64,000 nucleotides of DNA from Agapanthus africanus (Eukaryota; Streptophyta; Magnoliopsida; Asparagales; Amaryllidaceae), in the NCBI GenBank assembly GCA_030015575.1, contig CM057339.1:777186809-777250808 (forward strand). Direction: 5' to 3'. Under the pieces are notes generated by a model. It saw only the letters and a list, made by a program, of their open reading frames with translations. It did not search any database and was not told the origin of the DNA. Made by a program: the position numbers and the translations under genes. Shown in pieces: positions 22,366 to 33,122 of this stretch; the first letter of the stretch is position 1; every line of letters starts with the position of its first letter.

Positions 22366-25300
22366 TGTCACGCCCTGCTTCCCGGAGTACGCTAAGATGG
22401 GCACGTGACATAGCCAACCATGCTACCTGTGGATAGAAAAAATCCCTCCACAGTCACATTACGGCTGTAGAGATATCAAGAACAGGAAAGCAAACCAACT
22501 ATCCAGTACATGTCCATAAGCCGGAGTAAAAGAGTTAAGAAATAACAATGTGCGGAAGCCAAAAGGTACAACAATGAAACCTGGAAGTAAGACTACATAC
22601 CGACAGGAACTTCACCGCTCAGTCTAACAGCGGCAATACTCCTGATCAGTCTGCAACAAGGTAGAAGAATCTGGGCCATGCAAAACCCAGACGTCAGCGC
22701 GTCATGTCATCAAGTAATAAAATACAAACAGGGTAACAAGCAATGCAAATATAATCATGAATGAAAAGCAGGTGTAACAGTAATGTAAATCAGGGCAGTG
22801 AAGGGTAGTGTGCAGTGAGTAAACTAACCTGTTCTATTGGGTTTTCTACTCTAAAGTCTTTGAAATCAATTTGATGAATCATCGATATAACTCAATAGTA
22901 TCCCGTGCATGCCCGGGACCACGATCTACAGACTCTCGGGCTGAAACCGAGACGTGCCGCTAGGCAGTAAGAGGTAGCAGGTACATACGAGTGATGTCAG
23001 CATCATCACTCCGGGGCTGGCCTAGCCCGTAAGACTGATCAGAACAGGTTCGAACTGTTGAGTTACAAGTCAGGTTTGCCGCTAGGCAGTAAGAGGTAGC
23101 AGGTACATACGAGTGATGTCAGCATCATCACTCCGGGGCTGGCCTAGCCCGTAAGACTGATCAGAACAGGTTCGAACTGTTGAGTTACAAGTCAGGTTTC
23201 ACCATTAATTTCCCCATACCCCCAAGCTATGTATGTCAAGTCAGGTATTCAGTGACCAAGAACTAATGCCCACAGGATCAGGTAAGAGCAGGTTTGTCTG
23301 GATAGACAGCAGGAACGGTCCGTGAGGACTACATGTCAGGTTTGCTGGCATTAGACACAAGATCAGGTAACAGGGCAAGCCATAGTACATCAGGTCAAGT
23401 CAAGTAGTGTACGGTACTATGTCGGGTCAAGTAATATGTGTGTAGCAAGTCATGTCAGGGTGTAAAAGATATTATGTGGGTGCTCATAATCAACTAACAT
23501 AATCATGGTTATAAATAAACAAGCATGGGTATCAACAACACAATAAATTGGCACGTGTAATAGGTTAAGCAATATGTGCAGATTAAACTACTTAGTTGTA
23601 CGGTTATCAGTTTGTGTTTTCAGAGATGGTTTCAACATTATATGAATACAACATGACAAATATGGATGTTAAAATCAGGTTAATAAGTATTAAGTAATTT
23701 AGGGATGCAATGACATGTATAATATGTTCAATGGATGCAATTATAACTAAAACCGGTTAAAGATGCGCACGGATGTCCGAAAAGTTATAAAACTATAAAA
23801 TGGTAATGTGGGATATACAACTAAGCAACATGTGATATAAATATTGATATAACAACATTAGTATGGATAGCATATTCAAAGCGATTAATAACTATAAAAG
23901 TGGTATTGATTAACCATGCACAAGAAAGTTCCATTCAGAAATTCAGCGTCGCCCTGATTTGTAAAATAGCTTAAAAATAACAAACGTTCTCCAAAAGGGA
24001 CGTGTCTTATACCAAAACAAAGATAATTAAATAAGGTTTTCATTTTTATAAGTATAAGCATCTCAGGTTTTCCCTACAAAAATCTATGAATATTCGAAAT
24101 TGAAAGTTTGCTGCTGGAATTTCCCTGTACAGCAGTTTAGAGACGTATTCATTTGCATTTTACGTTATTTAAACAATTTATTTTGCAAGTAAATATTTTA
24201 TAGAGTTATAGTATTGTGAGTTAGCTTCGCAACGAACTAAATAACGTATACTAATGATTTTTCTATGATTTATAATTTTTATAAGGTAAGGTGTACAGTA
24301 AATTTCAGATTTGTCGTATCCGCTTTTCAACGACGTTTTATGTGTAAAAAATAATATTTCCAAATGTATAAAATTATAAAATGCAGATTATAAACTAATT
24401 AAAAATAATAAGAAGAAATATTACGACGATATATATTTTAAATGATATGGATGCAGTATAATGTAATCTAGTATGTCACAAGATAAGTTTTCATGGTCTA
24501 GATTTAAAATAATATAAACGGATGCAAACGGAACATCGAAACGTTATAAAATTAAACATGGGGTACTAGATTTAAACTATAGGTATGGTATTTATTTAAA
24601 TACGTATAAAATGAATTATATAGCATGTAGCAATATTAACTTGCCTAGACGGAACAAGAACGGATGTGTACGGAACGTCCTTCGTCGGCGAAATGTCGCG
24701 ACGCGCCCACGGTACACGGAACGGTTCCAAACAACGCACGAGGGTGATCACGCAAGTCAGATACGTTCACTGGATCACTCGGATCGTCAGCAATGAGCAC
24801 GGCTCCGGCGGTGATCGCCGGAATCAAGAAACAAGATCAAGAAAAAGAAAGAAGAAAGAAGAAGAAGAAGTAAGAAGAAGATGTTGTGTATTAAATAAGG
24901 AAAGAAAAATTAAATAAATAAAATATATATAAATATATATATTCAGAGGAGAGAGAGAGAAAGGAGTTGTTATTAAGATTTAGATTTTAATTTAAAAAGA
25001 TTTTGTAAGTTATAAATATTTTAAACTGTTAAATTTTAATAAAGATATTAGCTGAAATAAAATTGGATTTTCTGATAAATACAAATTTAGTCCAAAACAT
25101 GCCCGGGTCGGTTCTAAAATTTTGGATTTGAAATATGGAAATTATTAGCAAGTTCCAAAAATTAAAATGAAAGATTATGTAACAGAAATGCATACCTCCA
25201 AGAACGGACGCACGTACGTGCGCGTAGCCATCCAAACACGTCCGTTTCACTGAACGGGACAAGAACACGATGCATGGACGCTACCACAGGGTTAGGGATA

Positions 25301-25597
25301 TCAAGCAGGCTATGAAATGCAATTTTAAATTATTTTTTGTGATTTAAATTGTTATATGCAAAAGATGCGATGCTAGACAAAATATCAGTATATACTAAAT
25401 CATGAGATGTACTAGTCCATGCAACAAGTCAAGATAATTTATAAATAAGAGTCAAACGGGTTCAAACAAGCGGGTCGGGTCGAATGCAATATAAAGTGTA
25501 AAATACCATTCGCACCCAAGATACGCTAAATCAAGAAATATCACTAATAAAGAAAATACGAGAACTGGAATTGGTATAAATGAACTAGGGTGTTACA
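22366..25597 (-). repeat. 3' LTR of the minus-strand Tekay element
   Basis: A 3232-base LTR. It carries a private 122 bp tandem duplication (22956-23199) absent from the other LTR; the copy boundary is seen from the repeated gccgctaggcagtaagagg. Parts of it are also similar to the LTR at 40355-43177, for example around the cgtacgtgcg motif near 25210, showing that the two Tekay elements are relatives. Confidence 0.9.
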
Positions 25598-25666
25598 TTA
25601 TACCCAACTACAAAAAGAATTTCGTCCTCGAAATTCCCAAGACAAGAGAAGATAACAACGAAGAAA

Positions 25667-25984
25667 CTACAAGAATAAGTATGGAAACCTCCGTCGAATT
25701 TTATCTTCACGTTCCCAAGTTGATTCTCCATGTAAGCGATCACCCCAAGAAACAAGTACGAGAGGGATAATGTTGTTCTTAAGAACATTTTCCCTTCGAT
25801 CCACAATCAATATCGGTCGTTCCTCAAAGGTTAAATCTTCTCGTACAGTCAGTTCTGAATGATCCAGCACGTATGCTTCATCTCGAACATACTTACGGAG
25901 TTGAGATACATGAGACACGTCATGAACATTCGCCAAAGATTGCGGTAACGCCAAACGATACGTCGCCTCTCCAATACGCTCCAA
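25667..25984 (-). pseudogene. Tekay integrase C-terminus with chromodomain
   Basis: A 105-residue open block on the minus strand. First comes the conserved integrase tail (GEATYRLALPQSLANVHDVSHVSQL, given here in part), then a chromodomain-like end: ERPILIVDRRENVLKN, VSWGD and STWEREDKIRRRFP. A C-terminal chromodomain is the defining feature of chromoviruses and is thought to guide integration to marked chromatin. The stop at 25667 is close to the LTR, so this is the natural 3' end of pol. A frame break separates it from the core at about 26000-26190. Confidence 0.85.
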
Positions 25985-26191
25985 AATCTCAAAGGTCCAA
26001 CGAGTCGAGGACTAAGCTTTCCTTAACTTCCGAAACGAATCACCCCTCTAGTCGGTGATATCTTTAAGAATACCAAATCACCAACGGTGAACTTTAGAGG
26101 TCTTCTTGATGTATCTGCCCAACTCTTTTGTCGGTATGTACTGCTTTAGAATGATTCCAAATAGTGTTAACCTTCTCAACTGTTTGCACGA

Positions 26192-27046
26192 TCAAATCCG
26201 GTCCAAAAATCTTCGTTCTCCAATATCGTCCCAACAAACAGGTGAACGACATTTGCGACCATACAATACTTCGAATGGAGCCAACTGAATAGTCGCCTGG
26301 AAACTGTTATTGTAAGAAAACTCCACCAAATGTAGATGATCCTTCCAAGAACCCTTGAAGTCTAACATGCAAGCTCTCAACATGTCTTCAAGAGTTTGGA
26401 TCGTTCTCTCCGACTGGCCATCTTCCTGAGGATGATAAGCTGTGCTAAATTTCAATCGAGTCCCTAAACTTTCCTGTAAGCTCCTCCAAAAGTGTGATAA
26501 GAACCGAGTGTCACGATCGGACACGATGCTCACCGGTACTCCATGCAATCTTACAATCTCCTGCATGTACCGTTCTGCCAAAGTTTCCGTGGATTGACCA
26601 ACCCGAAAAGGAATGAAATGAGCTGCCTTGATCAATCGATCAACAATCACCCATACTGCTATGTTGCCTTTTGGACTCCGCGGTAGAGCTGTCACGAAAT
26701 CCATGGTTATATGTTCCCACTTCCACTGAGGAATCGGAAGTGGTTGCAACAAACCAGCAACCTTTTGATGTTCAGCCTTAACTTACTGACACACCAAACA
26801 CTTTGCCACAAAGCGAGCAATCTCCCGTTTCATACCTTCCCACCAGAAATGCTGTCGTAAGTCTCGGTACATCTTCGTGCCTCCTGAATGTACGGAATAA
26901 GCTGAACTGTGTGCCTCCTTCATAAGCTCTTCGCGAATATCTCCCTTTGAAATACACAAACGGCTACCATATCTCAACGAACCATCTTCATGTATCAGTA
27001 AATCTGTTCGTAGTCCGGCTTCAACCTGTTCTCGAAACTTTTGCAA
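26192..27046 (-). pseudogene. Tekay integrase N-terminal and core domains (one nonsense break)
   Basis: The block 27046-26783 holds the zinc-binding HHCC region (EAHSSAYSVH ... KCLVCQ) and ends at a stop consistent with a CAA-to-TAA change. The block 26752-26192 carries the catalytic core with all three acidic residues: Asp in ITMDFV, Asp in IVSDRD, Glu in GQSERT. The fold-typical AYHPQEDGQSERTIQTLED is present. Integrase would insert cDNA into chromatin. Apart from the stop between the blocks the core looks well preserved. Confidence 0.88.
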
Positions 27047-27182
27047 TCTAGGATCCTCCGATTGCGCTGCTTAAATATTCTCGATCAACGACGATTGTAC
27101 TTGCAGCTGCATCAATTGTCCCGTAGAATGCGGTAGCACAACCTCCAAATCAAAATCTTCGAAAGTCTTCCACGAGTTCCTT

Positions 27183-27582
27183 CTACGCGGTCGACATCTG
27201 AATAGCTGGTGACCGACTGAGCGCATCCGGTACAACCTTAACCTTCCTCGGATGGTACTTAAGATCGAAATCGTAGTCAGCCGTCAGCTCTAACCATCTA
27301 CGCGGTCTCATATTAAGCTCCTTCTCGGTGAACACATACTTCAGGATTTTGTGATTAGTGAATATTTTGACCCTTTCGTCCAAAGTAGTGTCTCTAAATC
27401 TTCAAAGCGAGAATCACAGCTGCTAGCTCCAAATCATGAGTTGGGTAATTCGTCTCATGGATCTTCAACTGTCTCGATGCGTAGGCTATAACCTTCCCAT
27501 GCTGCATTAAAACACATCCCAATCCTTTTCCAGATGCGTCGCTGTGAATCACCAATCCTCCGGAACTGTCTGGTATGGTCAA
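27183..27582 (-). pseudogene. Tekay RNase H (broken)
   Basis: The minus-strand block 27582-27394 contains [20 protein letters not shown] and [23 protein letters not shown]. The block 27383-27183 contains the FTNHKILKYVF segment and ends in DALSR. Together they are the gypsy RNase H that removes the RNA template. A frame break near 27390 and an Asp-to-Asn change in the DHK-type motif (NHK) disable it. Confidence 0.85.
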
Positions 27583-27828
27583 AAATAAGAGCGGTTATCA
27601 ATCTCTGCTTCAACGTCCCAAAAGCCGACGCACACTTATTTGTCCACACAACTGGTACCTCCTTGCACGTAAGCTTGGTCAAGGCTCAGCCAAACGAGAA
27701 AAATTCTCCATGATCCTTCTATAATACCTGCCAAGTCCAAGAAACTTCTTATCTCCGCAATATTCTTCGGAATCGTCCATTCTTGAACTGCAGTGATCTT
27801 TCAGGATCAACGGCGATTCCATCTCCAG

Positions 27829-28510
27829 CTACGATATGTCCCAAAACCTTACTTCTTCAAGCCAAAACTTGCACTTGCTCATCCTTGCATATAATCTTTC
27901 TTGCCTCCAAGTCTGCAGTGCGATCTTCAAGTGTTCTGCATGCTCTTCAATGCTCCTCGAGTAGACCAGAATATCTTCCATGACCATTACTAAAACTGGT
28001 CCAAGAATGGTGAAAAGATTCCATTCATCAAGTCTATAAATATTTCCGGTGTACTCGTTACTCCGAAGGGCATCACTAATACTCGTAATGTCCATACTGA
28101 GTTCAGAATGCAGTCTTGCAAATATCTTCTGATTTAACTCGGACCTGATGCTATCCGAACCGCAAATCCAGCTTCGAGAATTCCTTCACGCCACTCAGCT
28201 GCTCAAATACTTTGCCAATGCGAGAGATCGGGTACTCGTTCTTAATAGTCACCCGGTTTAATTCTCGATAATCAATGCACGCCTTCCCTGTGTCCTCTTT
28301 CTTCTTTACTAGAAGAACTGGAGCTTCCCCGGTTAAGTTGCTGTGGCGAAACCAACCCTTCTCAACTAATTCAGCAACTAACTTCCTGACTTCTTCCAAC
28401 TCCACTGATGCCATCGGGTAATATGCCCCTTGAGATTGGCGCTGCACCAGGAACAAGTTCAAGTGCGAACTCCACGTCTCGCCTCGGCGGTAAACCTGAT
28501 ATGTCTTCAC
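27829..28510 (-). pseudogene. Tekay reverse transcriptase (broken)
   Basis: Two minus-strand open blocks, 28510-28151 and 28095-27829, cover the RT fingers and palm. Motifs include [38 protein letters not shown] and FSKLDLR. The catalytic box reads VMEDILVYS where the relative at 45655 has FIDDILVYS, so the first catalytic Asp is replaced by Glu. Frameshifts separate the blocks. It cannot encode an active RT. Confidence 0.85.
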
Positions 28511-28629
28511 ACTTCCATGAAACTCTCAAATATAGCCGGCGCTTCTTCCTTATCCACTGCCATTGACAAAAGAACCTTGTTTGTCGGCCTAGCCCTAACT
28601 CGACTGGCCCGACAGAACTGCTTCCTCCA

Positions 28630-29269
28630 GCAAAACAACTTCCGAATGTCCGGGAATCTGGAGAATCACCTTCCCTTCATTACAATCAATATGAGCGTGA
28701 AAAGTGCCGCGAAATCCCATTCCTAAGACAACAACAAACAAGAAAATGCACCAGGATTGAATAATCCTAACGCGAGGAAAAACAAGAACGAGTAAGATAC
28801 CAAGATGACTTCATCCGAAGTCAAGATACTGAAGAGGGTTAACCACGGTAAACATGATTCATGCTTGCGATGAAACAATAACTGGTAAGCAATGAAACCG
28901 AGAGGGACAAGGTAGTACAACGATCATGGAACATGGAAGTGAATCAAGACCAGGACTCCAAGTTACTTAGATAGAGCACCGCATTATAACCATGCTGCAG
29001 TTCATGGGCACAATTACATAACTCCACCCAAGTCGCCCAAATCCTAGTATTAGAATCAAGAAACATGGAGAAACAATAGAGAACCAAAAAGATTTCAGGT
29101 CGAAATGCAAAGTGGTTTGCATATCGCCCAAACAAAGGATCAAGAGAAGGATATGATTCAACAATCACGATAATCAAGGTGGCAGGACATGTTCCTAATC
29201 ACGAGTATTCTGATTCGTGTATTGGGTCCAATACCCAACTACAAAAGAATCAACCCGATTAACCTATAT
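28630..29269 (-). pseudogene. Leader plus protease remnant of the Tekay element; gag missing
   Basis: From 29269 down to about 28810 the sequence follows the 5' leader of the plus-strand relative (43205-43548). Examples are the stretch containing gcgacttgggtggag and the palindrome-like acaatt region. Then, without any gag, it resembles the start of the protease segment (relative at about 44655-44715), lacks the next ~170 bases, and rejoins near ggaatgggattt at 28720. The deletion removes all 351 gag codons of the relative. Confidence 0.7.
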
Positions 29270-29287
29270 CCTATGGCTCTGATACCA
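29270..29287 (-). other. Primer binding site, initiator-Met type (Tekay)
   Basis: On the minus strand tggtatcagagccatagg begins nine bases inside the LTR end. The TGGTATCAGAGC sequence is the standard site complementary to the 3' end of plant initiator tRNA-Met, used by chromoviruses. The same site with the same spacing is at 43187 in the plus-strand relative. Confidence 0.9.
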
Positions 29288-29296
29288 AAAGAACCA

Positions 29297-32200
29297 TGTC
29301 ACGCCCCGCTTCCCAGAGTACGCTAAGATGGGCACGTGACATAGCCAACCATGCTGCCTGTAGATAGGAAAAATCCCTCCACAGTCATATTACGGCTGTA
29401 GAGATATCAAGAACAGGAAAGTAAACCAACTATCTAGTACATGTCCATAAGCCGGAGTAAAAGAGTCAAGAAATAACAATGTGCGGAAGCCAAAAGGTAC
29501 AATAATGAAACCTGGAAGTAAGACTACATACCGACAGGAACTTAACCGCTCAGTCTAATAGCGGCAATACTCCTGATCAGTCTGCAACAAGGTAGAAGAA
29601 TCTGGGCCATGCAAAACCCAGACGTCAGCGCGTCATCTCATCAAGTAATAAAATACAAACAGGGTAACATGCAATGCAAATATAATCATGAATGAAAAGC
29701 AGGTGTAACAGTAATGTAAATCAGGGCAGTGAAGGGTAGTGTGCAGTGAGTAAACTAACCTGTTCTATTGGGTTTTCTACTCTAAAGTCTTTGAAATCAA
29801 TTTGATGAATCATTGATGTAACTCAATAGTATCCCGTGCATGCCCGGGACCACGGTCTACAGACTCTCGGGCTGAAACCGAGACGTGCCGCTAGGCAGTA
29901 AGAGGTAGCAGGTATATACGAGTGATGTCGGCATCATCACTCCGGGGCTGGCCTAGCCCGTAAGACTGATCAGAACAGGTATCAAACTGTTGAGTTACAA
30001 GTCAGGTTTCACCATTGATTTCCCCATACCCCCAAACTATGCATGTCAAGTCAGGTTTCACCATTGATTTCCCCATACCCCCAAACTATGCATGTCAAGT
30101 CAGGTATTCAGTGACCAAGAACTAATGCCCACAGGATCAGGTAAGAGCAGGTTTGTCTGGATAGACAGCAGGAATGGTCCGTGAGGACTACATGTCAGGT
30201 TTGTTGGCATTAGACACAAGATCAGGTAACAGGGCAAGCCATAGTACATCAGGTCAGGTCAAGTAGTGTACGGTACCATGTCGGGTCAAGTAATATGTGT
30301 GTAGCAAGTCATGTCAGGGTGTAAAAGATATCATGTGGGTGCTCATAATCAACTAACATAATCATGGTTATAAATAAACAAGCATGGGTATCAACAACAC
30401 AATAAATTGGCACATGTAATAGGTTAAGCAATATGTGCAGATTAAACTACTTAGTTGTACGGTTATCAGTTTGTGTTTTCAGAGATGGTTTCAACATTAT
30501 ATGAATACAGCATGACAAATATGGATGTTAAAATCAGGTTAATAAGTATTAAGTAATTTAGGGATGCAATGACATGTATAATATGTTCAATGGATGCAAT
30601 TATAACTAAAACCGGTTAAAGATGCGCACGGATGTCCGAAAAGTTATAAAACTATAAAATGGTAATGTGGGATGTACAACTAAGCAATATGTGATATAAA
30701 TATTGATATAACAATATTAGTATGGATAGCATATTCAAAGCGATTAATAACTATAAAAGTGGTATTGATTAACCATGCACAAGAAAGCTCCATTCAGAAA
30801 TTCAGCGTCACCCTGATTTGTAAAATAGCTTAAAAATAACAAACGTTCTCCAAAAGGGACGTGTCTTATACCAAAACAAAGATAATTCAATAAGGTTTTC
30901 AGTTTTATAAGTATAAGCATCTCAGGTTTTCCCTACAAAAATCTATGAACATTCGAAATTGAAAGTTTGCTGCTGGAATTTCCCTGGACAGCAGTTTAGA
31001 GACGTATTCATTTGCATTTTACGTTATTTAAACAATTTATTTTGCAAGTAAATATTTCATAGAGTTATAGTATTCTGAGTTAGATTCGTAACGAACTAAA
31101 TAACGTATACTAATGATTTGCCTATGATTTATAATGAATTTTATAAGGTAAGGTGTACAGTAAATTTCAGATTTGTCGTATCCGCTTTTCAACGACGTTT
31201 CATGTGTAAAAAATAATATTTCCAAATGTATAAAATTATAAAATGCAAATTATAAACTAATTAAAAATAATAATAAGAAATATTACGACGATATATATTT
31301 TAAATGATATGGATGCAGTATAATGTAATCTAGTATGTCACAAGATAAGTTTTCATGGTCTAAATTTAAAATGATATAAACGGATGCAAACGGAACATCG
31401 AAACGTTATAAAATTAAATATGGGGTACTAGATTTAAACTATAGGTATGGTATTTATTTAAATAGGTATAAAATGAATTATATAGGATGTAGCAAGATTA
31501 ACTTGCCTAGACGGAACAAGAACGGATGTGTACGGAACGTCCTTCGTCGGCGAAATGTCGCGACGCGCGCACGGTACACGGAACGGTTCCAAACAACGCA
31601 CGAGGGCGATCACGCAAGTCAGGTACGTTCACTGGATCACTCGGATCGTCAGCAACGAACACGGCTCCAGCGGTGATCACCGGAATCAAGAAACAAGATC
31701 AAGAAAAAGAAAGAAGAAAGAAGAAAGAAGAAGAAGAAGTAAGAAGAAGAGGTTGTGTATTAAATAAGGAAAGAAAAATTAAATAAATAAAATATATAAA
31801 AATATATATATTCAGAGGAGAGAGAGAGAGAAAGGAGTTGTTATTAAGGTTTAGATTTTAATTTAAAAAGATTTTGTAAGTTATAAATATTTTAAACTGT
31901 TAAATTTTAATAAAGATATTAGCTGAAATAAAATTGGAATTTCTGGTAAATACAAATTTAGTCCAAAACATGCCCGGGTCGGTTCTAAAATTTTGGATTT
32001 GAAATATAGAAATTATTAGCAAGTTCCAAAAATTAAAATGAAAGATTATGTAACAGAAATGCATACCCCCAAGAACGGATGCACGTACGTGCGCGTAGCC
32101 ATCCAAACACGTCCGTTTCATTGAACGGGACGAGAACACGATGCAAGGACGCTACCACATGGTTAGGGATATCAAGCAGGCTATGAAATGCAATTTTAAA

Positions 32201-32468
32201 TTATTTTTTGTGATTTAAATTGTTATATGCAAAAGATGCGATACTAGACAAAATATCAGTATATACTAAATCATGAGATGTACTAGTCCATGCAACAAGT
32301 CAAGATAATTTATAAATAAGAGTCAAACAGGTTCAAGCAAGCGGGTCGGGTCGAATGCAATATAAAGTGTAAAATACCATTCGCACCCAAGATACGCTAA
32401 ATCAAGAAATATCACGAATAAAGAAAATACGAGAACTGGAATTGGTATAAATGAACAAGGGTGTTACA
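29297..32468 (-). repeat. 5' LTR of the minus-strand Tekay element
   Basis: A 3172-base LTR adjacent to the primer site, hence the 5' LTR in element orientation. It carries a private 49 bp tandem duplication (30002-30099) absent from the other LTR. Over the first ~200 aligned bases at the tgtcacgcc end I count nine differences from the other LTR, all transitions. A purine tract (GA/AAG-rich) lies near 31690-31755. Confidence 0.9.
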
Positions 32469-32473
32469 GACAT

Positions 32474-32799
32474 GCTATGTATATTCCTTATAAAGGCATC
32501 TTCCAAAAACCCTAAGAGGGAGGAGCGACCTAGGGCTTCGACATCAAGAGGCTCTCAAGGCTCACGCCTAATCATATTCTTTATCTACATGTCTTTGCAT
32601 GTTATACATCAATAGATATGAACTTTACTGACTTAAGAATCGGAGGGGGTCTCCTAGGTTCAAACCCGGGTCCTTGGTTTTGTAGGTTCTAGGATATGAA
32701 AGTTTGGCGTTTTGTTTATGACCCACGAATACAAATCATATTGGTGCTCACAGGTATGCCGAAATTCTGTAGTGCATCAATTGGCGCCATTAGTAGGAA
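32474..32799 (+). repeat. Right part of the Tat-like LTR, with TATA box and primer site
   Basis: Continuation of the LTR interrupted at 22365. A TATA box (ttataaag) lies at 32488-32495, only 20 bases from the Tekay insertion. The LTR ends near gcatca at 32779. A TGGCGCC-type primer site (tggcgccattagtagga) starts at 32782, a diverged form of the site used by Tat-like elements. The leader beyond is cut off within 200 bases, so this is a 5' stump. Confidence 0.5.
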
Positions 32800-33122
32800 A
32801 AGAGCTCTGTGTTGATCCTAGATCCGGGTTTTGCAAGCAAACCCAACTTACCTTAAGAAAACTTTCCCAAGAAAATAGCTACATTAATTCGTAGCGATTA
32901 AGGTGCTCATGATATGCGATTTTTTTTATCTTACAATAAAAACTAGCTTTTTTTTAAAGAAAGATCTTAAATTAGATCTGATGATGCTCATAAGTGGGAA
33001 CTTCTCAGATCATGACACGTGGCAGATGACGTGTCCCGAGGCACACGGAAACAGGGCAAGAACCACACATTGGATGCGTCCCCCGGGCTATCGTCCCGCT
33101 TCCTGGACCCGACCTCCGAGAG
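32800..33122. other. Leader stump followed by the start of another Tat-like LTR
   Basis: The first ~180 bases appear to be leader of the preceding stump and contain no coding region. From about 32983 the composition changes: a GC-rich stretch with tgacacgtgg and gacgtgtcc continues, after the solo LTR insertion, at 37424. It is therefore probably the U3 of the Tat-like element at 37424-40354. The boundary between the two is not certain. Confidence 0.4.

Larger units (their letters stand above)
22366..32468 (-). mobile_element. Tekay/Del-type chromovirus, minus strand, two LTRs, gag deleted
   Basis: Both LTRs start tgtcacgcc and end gggtgttaca. The whole is flanked by gacat at 22361-22365 and 32469-32473, a perfect 5 bp target duplication. 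The internal region is only 3.7 kb (25598-29296). Reading on the minus strand it holds an initiator-Met-type primer site, a short leader, a protease remnant, RT, RNase H, integrase and a chromodomain, in the order of Ty3/gypsy chromoviruses. Gag is absent: leader sequence joins directly to a protease remnant. All coding pieces carry stops or frameshifts. It would be non-autonomous even without them. Confidence 0.9.
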
